Shown: positions 44,735 through 52,645 of the stretch, piece after piece
Layout of the letters: every line of letters begins with the position of its first letter
Position numbering within the stretch: position 1 is the stretch's first letter
NCBI GenBank assembly: GCA_965238125.1
Contig: OZ250179.1
Coordinates: 1,736,001-1,800,000 of the forward strand
Source: UBA6623 sp965238125
GTDB lineage: Bacteria > Acidobacteriota > Terriglobia > Bryobacterales > UBA6623
DNA: 64,000 bases
Reading direction: 5' to 3'
Notes under the pieces: model-generated
Database searches by the model: none
What the model was told of the DNA's origin: nothing
What the model saw: the letters and a program-made list of their open reading frames with translations, nothing else
Translations under genes and position numbers: made by a program

Positions 44735-45201
44735 TTAAATGCGAAGATTGACTTCCATCAACAGCCTGGCGACTTTGTTTTTCAGGCGCACGGCTTGGCG
44801 CACCGGCAGCTGTCGATAGCGCAGCACACGTCGCCGCTCGCGAATTTCCGACGGCGCCAGGTAGCAGATCGGCAGAGGTCGCAGCGCAGCAGATCGCGGA
44901 TTTTGTCGGCATCAAGGCGGTCGTTTTTTTTCTTGGCGCAGGCGCCAGCCTTGAGTAGCAGCGGGTGGGCGACTCGAGCCGCCGCGCGTGCGGGCGCAGC
45001 TGATCGTAAACCCAGCCGCTGAACAAGGTGGCTTCCCAGCGCCCCGATCCAAGGACGCTCGATCGCCTCGGCCCAGGCGGTGAGGTCCGGACGAGTCGCC
45101 GTGACCGCGCCGTGCCGCACGAGTCAGCCGGGGTGGGTCTTGATGACGAAGGTGATGCTTTTCTTGTGAACATCGAGTCCGATATAGTAGAGATCGTTCA
45201 T
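44735..45201 (-). pseudogene. IS110-family transposase remnant
   Basis: ATG 45201 opens MNDLYYIGLDVHKKSITFVI, the canonical IS110 start with the DEDD-type LDVHK motif. A TGA follows after 26 codons. Recognisable text continues in shifting frames: LVRHGAVTATRPDLTAWAEA, then WEATLFSGWVYDQLRPHARR, then CAKKKNDRLDADKIRDLL. At least one stop and two or more indels are present, and the C-terminal half is absent. It is inactive, and no element ends could be defined. Confidence 0.8.
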
Positions 45202-45387
45202 TTGGGTCCTCCTGGTGGCTTGGCGAGACGGCTCCAGCGCCGTCTATGCTATTTTGCCGCCAGGAGGATTCTTTCATCTCGACGCTATACATTGAAACAG
45301 TCCCCAATTTTTCACGGCCCTGAGAGGGTTGTCCCACGAGGCACGGGCGGCTTGGCCCGCTATCCGGGAGCCAAAGGAGGGTGCAGT

Positions 45388-46248
45388 ATGCCGAGTAACA
45401 GAAATCCTCATCGCCGTGACGCGCTGAAGCTGACCGCGTTTGGGTTGGCTGGCGCTTTCGGGGCGGCGGGCGCGCCGAAGCAGTGGCCCGTCAAGCCCTC
45501 GGGCGACGATTTCGGGGGCCTCAAAGTCGGCCTGACCTCGTATACCACGCGCAAGCTGAGCCTCGATGAGACGATCGCCGCACTCACGCGCTTCGGCGTT
45601 CGCTACATTTCGCTGAAGTCGTATCATTTGCCGCTCGACAGCACCAAGAGCCGGCGCCGGGAGGTCGGCCGCAAAGTCGCCGACGCCGGTTTGGAATTGA
45701 TGGGATGCGGCGTGCTGCACCTCACCAGCGACGAAAAGCAGGTCCGCGATACCTTCGACTACTGTGTCGATGTGGGCGCGCCGGTCGCCGTCTCCGGCCC
45801 GCGGCGCGATGCTCTGGAAGCCATCGACCGCGTAATTCGCGATTACGACAACCTGAAGGTAGCGATTCACAACCACGGCCCCGAGGACGACAATTTCCCG
45901 TCACCGACCGGAGTCTTCAAGGCCATCCAAGGTTTGGACAAGCGGATCGGCTGCTGCGTCGACGTGGGGCACACTTTTCGTTTGGCCGAGGATCCCGTGG
46001 AAGCGCTCAAGACCGTGTCCTCTCGGCTTTACGACGTTCACATGAAAGACGTCACCGCGACCGGCAAGCAGCCGCCAATGACCCCCGTTGGGCGAGGCAT
46101 CATCGATCACCCGGCCATCTTGCGCACTTTGGTCGAGTTGAATTTCTCCTACCAAGTAGCCCTTGAATGGGAAGGCGAAGAGAACGATCCGCTGCCCGGG
46201 ATGGCGGAGTCCTATGGGTACATGCGCGGGGTTTTGGCGGGCGCCTAG
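45388..46248 (+). CDS. Sugar phosphate isomerase/epimerase (xylose-isomerase-like TIM barrel), exported
   Basis: 286 aa; ATG 45388 follows AAAGGAGGGTGCAGT. The N-terminus NPHRRDALKLTAFGLAGAFG is twin-arginine-like. The AP-endonuclease/xylose-isomerase barrel is seen in LKVGLTSYTTRKLSLDETIA, FGVRYISLKSYHLPL, LKVAIHNHGPEDDNFPSP (metal His), GCCVDVGHTFRLAEDP (Asp, His), YDVHMKDV (His) and YQVALEWEGEENDPLPGM (Glu), so the metal ligands are intact. It is probably a sugar epimerase or isomerase acting outside the cytoplasm; the substrate is unknown. It ends with TAG. A family A repeat begins 13 bases later. Confidence 0.87.
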   Translation: MPSNRNPHRRDALKLTAFGLAGAFGAAGAPKQWPVKPSGDDFGGLKVGLTSYTTRKLSLDETIAALTRFGVRYISLKSYHLPLDSTKSRRREVGRKVADAGLELMGCGVLHLTSDEKQVRDTFDYCVDVGAPVAVSGPRRDALEAIDRVIRDYDNLKVAIHNHGPEDDNFPSPTGVFKAIQGLDKRIGCCVDVGHTFRLAEDPVEALKTVSSRLYDVHMKDVTATGKQPPMTPVGRGIIDHPAILRTLVELNFSYQVALEWEGEENDPLPGMAESYGYMRGVLAGA

Positions 46249-46260
46249 CGTGCGAGGCGG

Positions 46261-46400
46261 GATGTGGCGTGAGCCTCCAGGCTTGCCGCGAACCGATTCC
46301 TCGGTTCGTATCTTCGAATTCGCGAGAACTCGCAAGGCGACAATCCAGGACCCACCCCGATGATTCGGGGCGCGGCAAGCCAGGAGGCTCACGCCACATC
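46261..46400. repeat. Long palindromic repeat, family A copy 3
   Basis: The arms GATGTGGCGTGAGCCTCC (46261-46278) and GGAGGCTCACGCCACATC (46383-46400) are a perfect 18-bp inverted repeat. Internal hairpins are GAACCGATTCCTCGGTTC, GCGAGAACTCGC and CCCCGATGATTCGGGG, the same order as copy 1. It is placed directly downstream of the isomerase-like gene. Confidence 0.82.
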
Positions 46401-46472
46401 AGGGACGTTTTTCTCTACGCAACTGCTCATTGGCGTTTTTAATGAGCTTCGGCTAAGCTTGAACGTCTCACG

Positions 46473-47681
46473 GTGTTTCAGCTCCCGTTCAGTCCGACCT
46501 ATCGACGGCTTGCAGAAACCGCGCTGGAAAGCCACCGCCAGGGTCGCCGTGCCGACCTTCTCGCCCCAGACGACATTGCTCTTGCTCGTCTGTACAGCTA
46601 CGGCTTCCGCGCGCATATCATCGGTTCGTTCCACGCTGTCGGGGAAGCCCTGCGGTCGCAGCGGTCGACGGATAGGGTGGCGGGGGCCCATATCCAAAGG
46701 GCCGCCGAGCAACTCGAAGACCTGACACACCGCGGCATGGACCCGGTCCCCGACGATTTCCGGGCCGTCGTTTCGACTTTCACCGGCTATGACACCGGGG
46801 TGAAACGCGTGGTCGACGCGCTCAATCAAGCCTATGAGGCATCGCGTGACGCCGCGCCGGCGGGCCTGGGTAAAGCCTTCGTCTCTTCAATCGGCGCGAT
46901 CACCGGCGGCGACGGCATCTCGTTGACCCAAGACACGCACGCCCCCGAACTCGGAAGCTTCGTCGTTCCCAATCTCGGCATCACGATCGTTCCACTGGTC
47001 TACGGCGACCATCATTCCTGGAACTTGGCGTATTTGAGCGCCGAGCACCGCGACGTCCCGAATCACCTGCATCGTTACGGTGTCGAGATTCACCTTGGCT
47101 ACGAACCTTTACAGGGGTATATGGTGTTGGGCGAAGCCAAGTCCTTCGTTGAGGAGGGCTACGCGCTGCCGATCCCGCCGATGACGCGCCACGGTTGGGT
47201 CAACGGAGGCGCGGATATTCACCATGTTCCCTTTATCTTCGGGTCGCTGAAGCACGCTGGTTGGGGCGTCTTCGCCGATGTAGTTCCGCAGCCGATCGCG
47301 TTCGACCAACTCGTTGAAACCAACCGCGAAAGTTGGAAGATGGGTTCCACGGTGTACCTCGAGCGCGAGATTCGAGCGGCGGCCCGCTCGAGCCCTTCGC
47401 GCCGCAATGTATTGACCTCGGCGTCGGTGACCGACCGCGACGGAAGCGGCGGGTTGGAATTGGCCGTCTCGCGGATCAATCGGGGCGGCCTGCACTTTCC
47501 GCTCGACAGCTTTCGCATCGTTTCGGTTGTTGGGGGCCGGGGGCGGGTGCGGATCGGACCGGCGGAAACGGACATCGGTCCGCGCGACCATTTCGGGATT
47601 CCGGCGGGCCTGGAAGCCTTTCTCGAACAGCTCGGCGACGAACCGTTGACGGTGCTCGATACGGTGATCAGGGAGCGCTAG
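46473..47681 (+). CDS. Conserved hypothetical protein, probably double-barrel cupin
   Basis: 402 aa from GTG 46473. The N-terminal third is helical (LARLYSYGFRAHIIGSFHAV). Two possible beta-barrel halves follow: one around YGDHHSWNLAYL, HLHRYGVEIHLGYEPLQGYM and PPMTRHGWVNGG with His-rich metal-type positions, the other around VSRINRGGLHFPLDSFRIVS and IGPRDHFGIPAGLEAFLEQL. This looks like a bicupin such as sugar isomerases or oxalate-type enzymes, but I cannot name the family. There is no signal peptide, so cytoplasmic. Start site support is weak. It may belong with the neighbouring sugar-isomerase-like gene, inferred from proximity only. Confidence 0.6.
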   Translation: MFQLPFSPTYRRLAETALESHRQGRRADLLAPDDIALARLYSYGFRAHIIGSFHAVGEALRSQRSTDRVAGAHIQRAAEQLEDLTHRGMDPVPDDFRAVVSTFTGYDTGVKRVVDALNQAYEASRDAAPAGLGKAFVSSIGAITGGDGISLTQDTHAPELGSFVVPNLGITIVPLVYGDHHSWNLAYLSAEHRDVPNHLHRYGVEIHLGYEPLQGYMVLGEAKSFVEEGYALPIPPMTRHGWVNGGADIHHVPFIFGSLKHAGWGVFADVVPQPIAFDQLVETNRESWKMGSTVYLEREIRAAARSSPSRRNVLTSASVTDRDGSGGLELAVSRINRGGLHFPLDSFRIVSVVGGRGRVRIGPAETDIGPRDHFGIPAGLEAFLEQLGDEPLTVLDTVIRER

Positions 47682-47750
47682 ATGCTAGCCCAGCCGGTCT
47701 GAGGATTTTGTTCTCAGATTCGATCGGCGAGGCAGTCCCGCAGCCGTCGC

Positions 47751-47838
47751 GTGAACCGTCCGCTACGCTGAACCGTGAACCGTAAGCCGCAAGCGTCGGA
47801 CTCGCAACGCTCACGGCTGAGGGGAGCGGACGGTTCAC
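47751..47838. terminator. Long stem-loop between convergent genes
   Basis: GTGAACCGTCCGCT (47751-47764) pairs perfectly with AGCGGACGGTTCAC (47825-47838), and part of the interior is also self-complementary. The position between the convergent ends of the cupin-like and racemase-like genes suits a bidirectional terminator or a repeat. Confidence 0.5.
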
Positions 47839-47918
47839 GGTTTACGGCTCACGAAATGGTCGACGCCCCGACCCAGAATTTCAAATACCTTTGGCTAGAT
47901 CTAGAGTGAGCCCAGAGA

Positions 47919-48581
47919 CTAGCCCGCATTGCCCACCAGCCACTTCAGCTTTCGCACCGCGGTTCGGGAGCTGGTCAAGATGCGAGGCTTCGTGCGCGGC
48001 GGAATTTTGTTGGCGGCGTTCGACATGGAGTGCTGCGCCAACAACAAAGCGTCGCCCTTCGTAATCCCCGAGGCGGCCTCGACGATCAAGGCGTCATGAC
48101 GCTCAAGATCCCCGGCCTGCAAGGCGTCGAAAGCCCCGTCGACAAGGTCCGCCTGCAGCGCGAAGGTCGTCGTGTGAAGCTGGGCGTATCCGGCAATGTC
48201 TTGTCGAACGGCATCAATTGTATCCGGGAAAGTCGCCAAGACAGCCAACCTGCGCCCGGCTGAAAAGGCCGCCTCAATCATGGCCTCGTAGGCGGTGAGC
48301 ACCGGCACGTCCAGCTCTTTCCGTCCTTGTTCGACCGCTCGTGAAAACAGCGACCCGGTGAACAGAATGCCGCGTGCTCCGACAGCGGCGCTATGACGTA
48401 ACAACGCGCAAATGCGGTCCCGAATTTCGTCCGTCACCTGCCCGTGTTTGCGGTAGTCGGTGTAAAGCGAGCCGTCGTAAAGGTGGACAGCCTCGGCTTC
48501 GGGCCATTGGCGTCGCAGCTCCTGCTCGATCGGCGCCATCGAGCCTTGAAGAGCATGGACGAGCCCCACTCTAACAGCCAT
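47919..48581 (-). CDS. Asp/Glu racemase-superfamily protein lacking the first catalytic Cys
   Basis: About 220 aa. ATG 48581 has GGGGGCG about 9 bases upstream; ATG 48590 is also possible. The two-lobed Asp/Glu/hydantoin racemase fold shows RVGLVHALQGSMAPIEQELR at the N-terminus, ARGILFTGSLFSRAVEQGRK where the first catalytic Cys normally stands (here Gly in FTGS), VLTAYEAMIEAAFSAGRRLA and the second site GDALLLAQHSMSNAANKI. The lack of both cysteines argues against racemisation; decarboxylase or isomerase-like members tolerate such changes. It follows the radical SAM gene by 18-27 bases on the same strand, so the two are probably one operon. Confidence 0.78.
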   Translation of the reverse strand: MAVRVGLVHALQGSMAPIEQELRRQWPEAEAVHLYDGSLYTDYRKHGQVTDEIRDRICALLRHSAAVGARGILFTGSLFSRAVEQGRKELDVPVLTAYEAMIEAAFSAGRRLAVLATFPDTIDAVRQDIAGYAQLHTTTFALQADLVDGAFDALQAGDLERHDALIVEAASGITKGDALLLAQHSMSNAANKIPPRTKPRILTSSRTAVRKLKWLVGNAG

Positions 48582-48608
48582 GGAAATCATCGCCCCCGAA
48601 TACGGTGG

Positions 48609-49757
48609 TCATCGAGCCGCGCCCTTTCCGCCGACGCCGGTTCTCGCGGCGTCGAACGCGACGGCAGCGACCTTCGGCAGGCTGTAGATCGTCGATGCGT
48701 AGTGCCCGCATTCGTGCGTGCAAAAACAACCGTGGGCCGCCTCCCGGGCAATTTCACGCGCCTTCGGCCCGAACCAGAGTTTGCGAAAATCGTAAGCTTC
48801 GTCGCGCAAATTCCCCAGTTTACTATTCTTGACCTCGCACTCGACCACTTCGCCGTCGCTGTAAATCACGCAAGCCAAGCGGCCGGAAACACAGGAGAAC
48901 TGTGCTCGCTGCTCGGCGACCGTGCGATCCACGCCGCGCCGAATATGCTGATCGAGGATGTGATTGGCGGGGCCGAAGCCCGCCTCGCCGGACTCGGTGA
49001 ATACGCCGGCCGCGAAGTCTTCTTCCATGCGGGTCAGCAGGCGTTCATAAATGCGGCGGTCCACTTCAGTCTGTGTCGGATCGAGAGGATTGCCGCGGCA
49101 ATAGTTGAACGACACGCCGTCGGGCCGGAAGCGCCGCTTGAGTTCCTCGTAGATGTCGAAGATCTCTTCCTGATTCTCCTTCATCACCGTGGTCAAGGTA
49201 TGAACGATAAGGTTGCGACAACGACGGCGCAAAGGCGTGAGGGCATCCAGCGTCCGAAGCATGCGGCGATAGGCCTGTTGCTTGCCGCGAATGCGATCGT
49301 GCTTTTCCTCGTCGGTGTGATCGACGCTGAGGTTCAAATGAAAGCGCATTGCCGGCGCGCCGGCAAGCGTCCGCGTGAGAATCTCCACGGTTCGCTCGGT
49401 GTGTTGACCGTTGGTCGGCACGTAGACATTCGCAACTTGGTTGGTCTCGGCGGCGGCAAGCAGGATGTCCGCCAGATCGCCCCGTAGAAACGGCTCGCCG
49501 CCCCCGATGAAGAGGTTGTAGATTTCCCCCATCGATCGGAAAGTCCGTTGAAACTCCTCGAGCGTGAAATCGCGATTGGTTTTGGGGTTGAGTTTGTCCC
49601 AGTAGTAGCAGTGAATGCACTGCTCGTCGCAGCGCGTCGTGACGTAGAGAGTGACGAAAGGCGGCGTAGTGCGGCGGCCGAAAGCGGTCTTGCACTTGGT
49701 TCGCAACAGGTGAGGAAGGAACGAGCGCGGAGAGACTTGTGAGGCGGGAGGAGCCAT
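48609..49757 (-). CDS. Radical SAM protein with SPASM-like C-terminus
   Basis: 382 aa from ATG 49757. The 4Fe-4S/SAM motif is C43xxxC47xxC50 (TRCDEQCIHCYYWD), followed by IGGGEPFLRGDLADILL and a barrel with NLSVDHTDEEKHDRIRG. The C-terminus has clustered cysteines, FSCVSGRLACVIYSDGEVVE, ECEV and CFCTHECGHY, typical of an auxiliary-cluster SPASM/twitch domain. Such enzymes modify peptides, proteins or cofactors. No peptide substrate gene is apparent nearby. It is upstream of the racemase-like gene in the same transcript; mobA lies further upstream on the same strand. Confidence 0.9.
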   Translation of the reverse strand: MAPPASQVSPRSFLPHLLRTKCKTAFGRRTTPPFVTLYVTTRCDEQCIHCYYWDKLNPKTNRDFTLEEFQRTFRSMGEIYNLFIGGGEPFLRGDLADILLAAAETNQVANVYVPTNGQHTERTVEILTRTLAGAPAMRFHLNLSVDHTDEEKHDRIRGKQQAYRRMLRTLDALTPLRRRCRNLIVHTLTTVMKENQEEIFDIYEELKRRFRPDGVSFNYCRGNPLDPTQTEVDRRIYERLLTRMEEDFAAGVFTESGEAGFGPANHILDQHIRRGVDRTVAEQRAQFSCVSGRLACVIYSDGEVVECEVKNSKLGNLRDEAYDFRKLWFGPKAREIAREAAHGCFCTHECGHYASTIYSLPKVAAVAFDAARTGVGGKGAAR

Positions 49758-49957
49758 TTTGGGGGTCGGTTCCGAATTTCGTGTCGCCGGGGTACGTGTC
49801 GCCGACTCACGTGTCGGGCACGCGTGCTTGGCGAACTACACCAGCATAGCGAAGACCGCGCTCGTTGCCTCGCTCAGCTTCAGTAAGGGTGGAGCCCTAT
49901 CTTTGGACGCGGTCGAGAACGGTCTTGCTCCCACCGCTTTTCGCGCGGTTCAGAAGG

Positions 49958-50000
49958 CTGTTGCATACCGCTCGGTAACCCTCGCGGCTCGGTTTGGGGC
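49958..50000. repeat. Family C right-arm fragment
   Basis: GCATACCGCT...CGCGGCTCGGTTTGGGG (49958-50000) matches the right arm of the 38239-38488 element apart from the centre and one gap. No left arm is found nearby, so this is a remnant in the 275-base gene-free interval 49758-50032. Confidence 0.5.
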
Positions 50001-50032
50001 ATCGTTCGCGGCGCGGGACGGTTCGTTCACCC

Positions 50033-50608
50033 TCACTCCCCCAAATCTTCCGGACGATTCACATTCGCAAGCAAATTTCCGGCCCGGTTGAAACTCGCGT
50101 ACTCCGGCGCGGGAATCTTTTCCACGCGCAAACTCTCGAGAGCCCGCGTCACCTTGTGTTCATCTCTCTCCACCGCGGCTTGAATCGTTTCTCGCGCCGT
50201 CGCGCTATAAACGGCGCAAAGCGGCTGCGGCAGGTCGTGCTCGTCGATCGGCAAGACCACGTCCGCGCCTGATTCCGCGGCTCTCGTCAACAGAAACCGC
50301 AGGAAACCCTCGCTTAGATGCGGCATGTCGCAGGCCGCAATGAGATTCCATCGCGCCCGAGTCGCCTCCAGAACCGCCAACAAACCGCCCAGCGGCCCGA
50401 ATTCCCTAACCGGATCGCGGATCACCGGCGGACCCAAGGCGCCGTACTTCTCCGGGTCGCCGACCAGCGTTACCGAGCCCGCCGCCGCGCGAACCGCCTC
50501 CGCCACATGCAACGCCAACGGCTGCCCGCGCCACGGCAGCAAAGCCTTGTCGCGACCGAACCGCGAGCTCTGGCCGCCTACGAAGACCCACCCCGCCGTT
50601 TCAAGCAT
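50033..50608 (-). CDS. mobA: Molybdenum cofactor guanylyltransferase MobA
   Basis: 191 aa, the usual MobA length. The GTP-binding signature is FVGGQSSRFGRDKALLPWRG, followed by the GDPEKYGALG segment, REFGPLGGLLAVLEA, LIAACDMPHLSEGFLRFLL (the conserved CDMP) and VNRPEDL at the C-terminus. It attaches GMP to molybdopterin to form the bis-MGD cofactor, implying molybdoenzymes of the DMSO-reductase type elsewhere in the genome. The first motif reads GGQSSRFG where GGxSxRMG is typical. Start ATG 50608. Confidence 0.92.
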   Translation of the reverse strand: MLETAGWVFVGGQSSRFGRDKALLPWRGQPLALHVAEAVRAAAGSVTLVGDPEKYGALGPPVIRDPVREFGPLGGLLAVLEATRARWNLIAACDMPHLSEGFLRFLLTRAAESGADVVLPIDEHDLPQPLCAVYSATARETIQAAVERDEHKVTRALESLRVEKIPAPEYASFNRAGNLLANVNRPEDLGE

Positions 50609-50771
50609 GGCTCGATTGTAGTACGACGACGCGCGGTCGACGTCTTGACTCCTTGGGCCACCGTAAGTCTGGGGACAAAGACCGGGCGGCCGCCTCCACC
50701 GCGAAGCCCCGCGTCGAGCCTGGATTTGGCGGACGAATTGCTATTCTTGAGTTTTCCGCTTACGTTTTTCA

Positions 50772-51944
50772 ATGGGCTCGCTGTTGCTATCCTTTCCCCG
50801 CCCGCTCCGATCGGCGCGAATATCGATTCCGCGGATCGTTCGGCGTTCGCTTCTGGTGCTTTGCATGACCGTGGTCCCGTTGACCGCCGCCATCCGCGGC
50901 AAGGTCGTCAACGCCACGACGGGAAAGCCGGTTCCCGGCGCGGCCGTCACCCTTATCAAGTTCGGCGGCAGCCAGGGCATGGCGCCTGCGGACGAAATGT
51001 ACACCGAAGCCGACGGCAGCTTCTCATTTGACGAAAAGGCGCTGGGATTGGGAACGCAACCCGTTCACGCCATGTTGCGAGCCGAGTACGAAGGCATCTC
51101 CTACAGCAAGATGGTCGTCCCCGACAGTTCGATCGAGGACCTCGTCGTCGAGGTCTACAGCATCGCGGCCGGAGAAACTCTTGCTCCCGAAATGACGGCT
51201 TTCTTGTTCGAGCCGGGGGCCGGCCGGCTGGTCATCAACCAGTTCTTTCAATTTGCCAACAAGAGCAATCCCCCGCGCACCTACAGCGACCCCGACAAAG
51301 GCACGCTACAGTTCGAGTTGCCACCGGCAGCTCAAGGAAAGGTTGAAGTGCGAACGACCGGACCGGCCGGGATGCCTTTGAAGAGTTCGGCGAGGAAAAC
51401 CACCGACGGCAACGTTTACATGGTGGATTACCCTCTCAAGCCGGGAGACAACCTAATCGAGCTGACCTATTCGTTCCCCTACGAGGACGGCGAGCCTTTT
51501 TACGGTCGGCTGCTTTACCCCGGCCTCGAAACCCGCTTCGTCGTGCCCGAGGGCGTCACCCTCGACGCCGACGATCTCGACTTGATGGGTCGGGAGCCGC
51601 AATCGCAGGCCTCGATCTACCTGTACAAAGGCGGGCCGGAACTTTCGATCCGTCTGCGAGGTCGAGGACAATTGAGTGACAACGCGCCGGGCGGCGGCGG
51701 AAGCGGTACGGAAGTTACCATCGCCGCGGCGCCGGTCGCCAAAGAGCTACCGTGGATTTTCGCGATTGCCGGCATCGTCTTGAGCCTTGGTTTTTACAAC
51801 CTGCTCGTCTCGAAGACCGACCCCGAGAGCGACCCCGGCAGCGCCGAGCCCGTTGCCGCCCCCGCCGGTGTTTCCCGCCGCGAATTGCCTGGGACCAAGG
51901 ACAGGCAACGACGGCCTTCGAGAGCAGCCCGGCGAAGACGATGA
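50772..51944 (+). CDS. Carboxypeptidase-regulatory-like domain membrane protein, in operon with ccmAB
   Basis: 390 aa. A signal sequence (about residues 20-40: IVRRSLLVLCMTVVPLTAA) leads into a carboxypeptidase-regulatory-like Ig fold (IRGKVVNATTGKPVPGAAVT, ADGSFSFDEKAL). A beta-rich central part follows (TLQFELPPAAQGKVEVRTTG, LKPGDNLIELTYSFPYEDG), then one C-terminal membrane helix (WIFAIAGIVLSLGFYNLLVS) and a basic tail. It overlaps ccmA by 4 bases (ATGA). The same arrangement is familiar from Acidobacteriota, where the protein lies before haem-exporter-like genes. A role as a periplasmic partner in cytochrome c maturation is inferred from context only. Confidence 0.85.
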   Translation: MGSLLLSFPRPLRSARISIPRIVRRSLLVLCMTVVPLTAAIRGKVVNATTGKPVPGAAVTLIKFGGSQGMAPADEMYTEADGSFSFDEKALGLGTQPVHAMLRAEYEGISYSKMVVPDSSIEDLVVEVYSIAAGETLAPEMTAFLFEPGAGRLVINQFFQFANKSNPPRTYSDPDKGTLQFELPPAAQGKVEVRTTGPAGMPLKSSARKTTDGNVYMVDYPLKPGDNLIELTYSFPYEDGEPFYGRLLYPGLETRFVVPEGVTLDADDLDLMGREPQSQASIYLYKGGPELSIRLRGRGQLSDNAPGGGGSGTEVTIAAAPVAKELPWIFAIAGIVLSLGFYNLLVSKTDPESDPGSAEPVAAPAGVSRRELPGTKDRQRRPSRAARRRR

Positions 51945-52645
51945 GCGAAGCGGCTATTTCGCTGGACAAGGTCTGGAAGTACTTCGGCGATTTCGCCGCG
52001 GTGCGCGGGGTTTCCTTTGCGATCCCCCAGGGTTCGATCGTGGCGCTGCTGGGCCGCAACGGCGCGGGCAAGACGACCCTTTTACGCATGATGGCCGGGC
52101 TCCTACGCCCGTCGAAGGGTGAGATCCACTTGGCGGGCGGCCAAGAGGAGGACTCCGACCCGCGTCGCTCCGGCGCGATCGGCGTGGTCGGCCATGGCGA
52201 GTGGATTTACGAAGATCTGACGGCGCGTGAAAACCTGGAATTCTTCGCCAAGTTGTACGCCGTTCGTGATGTCGCCGAAACGGTCGGACGTTGGCTCGAT
52301 ACGGTAGGCCTGACGCGCTTCGCCGACTCTCGCGCCAATGAGTTTTCGCGCGGCATGCGCCAACGCCTGACCCTCGCTCGCGCCCTGCTGCACGATCCGC
52401 GCATCCTATTGTTGGATGAGCCTTGGACGGCCTTGGATGACCGCGCCGTGCAACTGCTACGCTCGTTGCTGCTCGATGCGCATTCGCGGAATTGCACCGT
52501 TGTGGTGTGTTCGCACCAATTGCGGGAAGCGCTGGACGTCGCCACCGACATCGTTGCCATCGACGCCGGCAAACTGATCTTTGAAGGGTCCAACAGCCCC
52601 GAGATCAAACACCAGCCCGACGATTTCTACAACATAATCTCGTGA
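51941..52645 (+). CDS. ccmA: ABC transporter ATP-binding protein, haem exporter CcmA-like
   Basis: 234 aa from ATG 51941. Walker A is G38RNGAGKTT, Q-loop region VVGHGEWIYEDLTARENLEF, signature FSRGMRQRLTLARALLHDP, Walker B ILLLDEPWTALDD and H-loop VVVCSHQLREAL. Together with the downstream CcmB it would form the exporter-like complex used in cytochrome c maturation system I. The start and end overlap both neighbours by 4 bases, so translation is coupled. The signature reads SRGM rather than SGGQ, as is common in CcmA. Confidence 0.9.
   Translation: MSEAAISLDKVWKYFGDFAAVRGVSFAIPQGSIVALLGRNGAGKTTLLRMMAGLLRPSKGEIHLAGGQEEDSDPRRSGAIGVVGHGEWIYEDLTARENLEFFAKLYAVRDVAETVGRWLDTVGLTRFADSRANEFSRGMRQRLTLARALLHDPRILLLDEPWTALDDRAVQLLRSLLLDAHSRNCTVVVCSHQLREALDVATDIVAIDAGKLIFEGSNSPEIKHQPDDFYNIIS

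Noticed and set aside
44735..45201. Functional IS110 element with a bridge RNA
   Set aside because: The transposase has a stop, several frameshifts and no C-terminal half; no element ends or structured flank were seen.
46163..46442. Short ORFs across 46.2-46.4 kb
   Set aside because: They lie in the palindromic family A repeat and do not resemble proteins.
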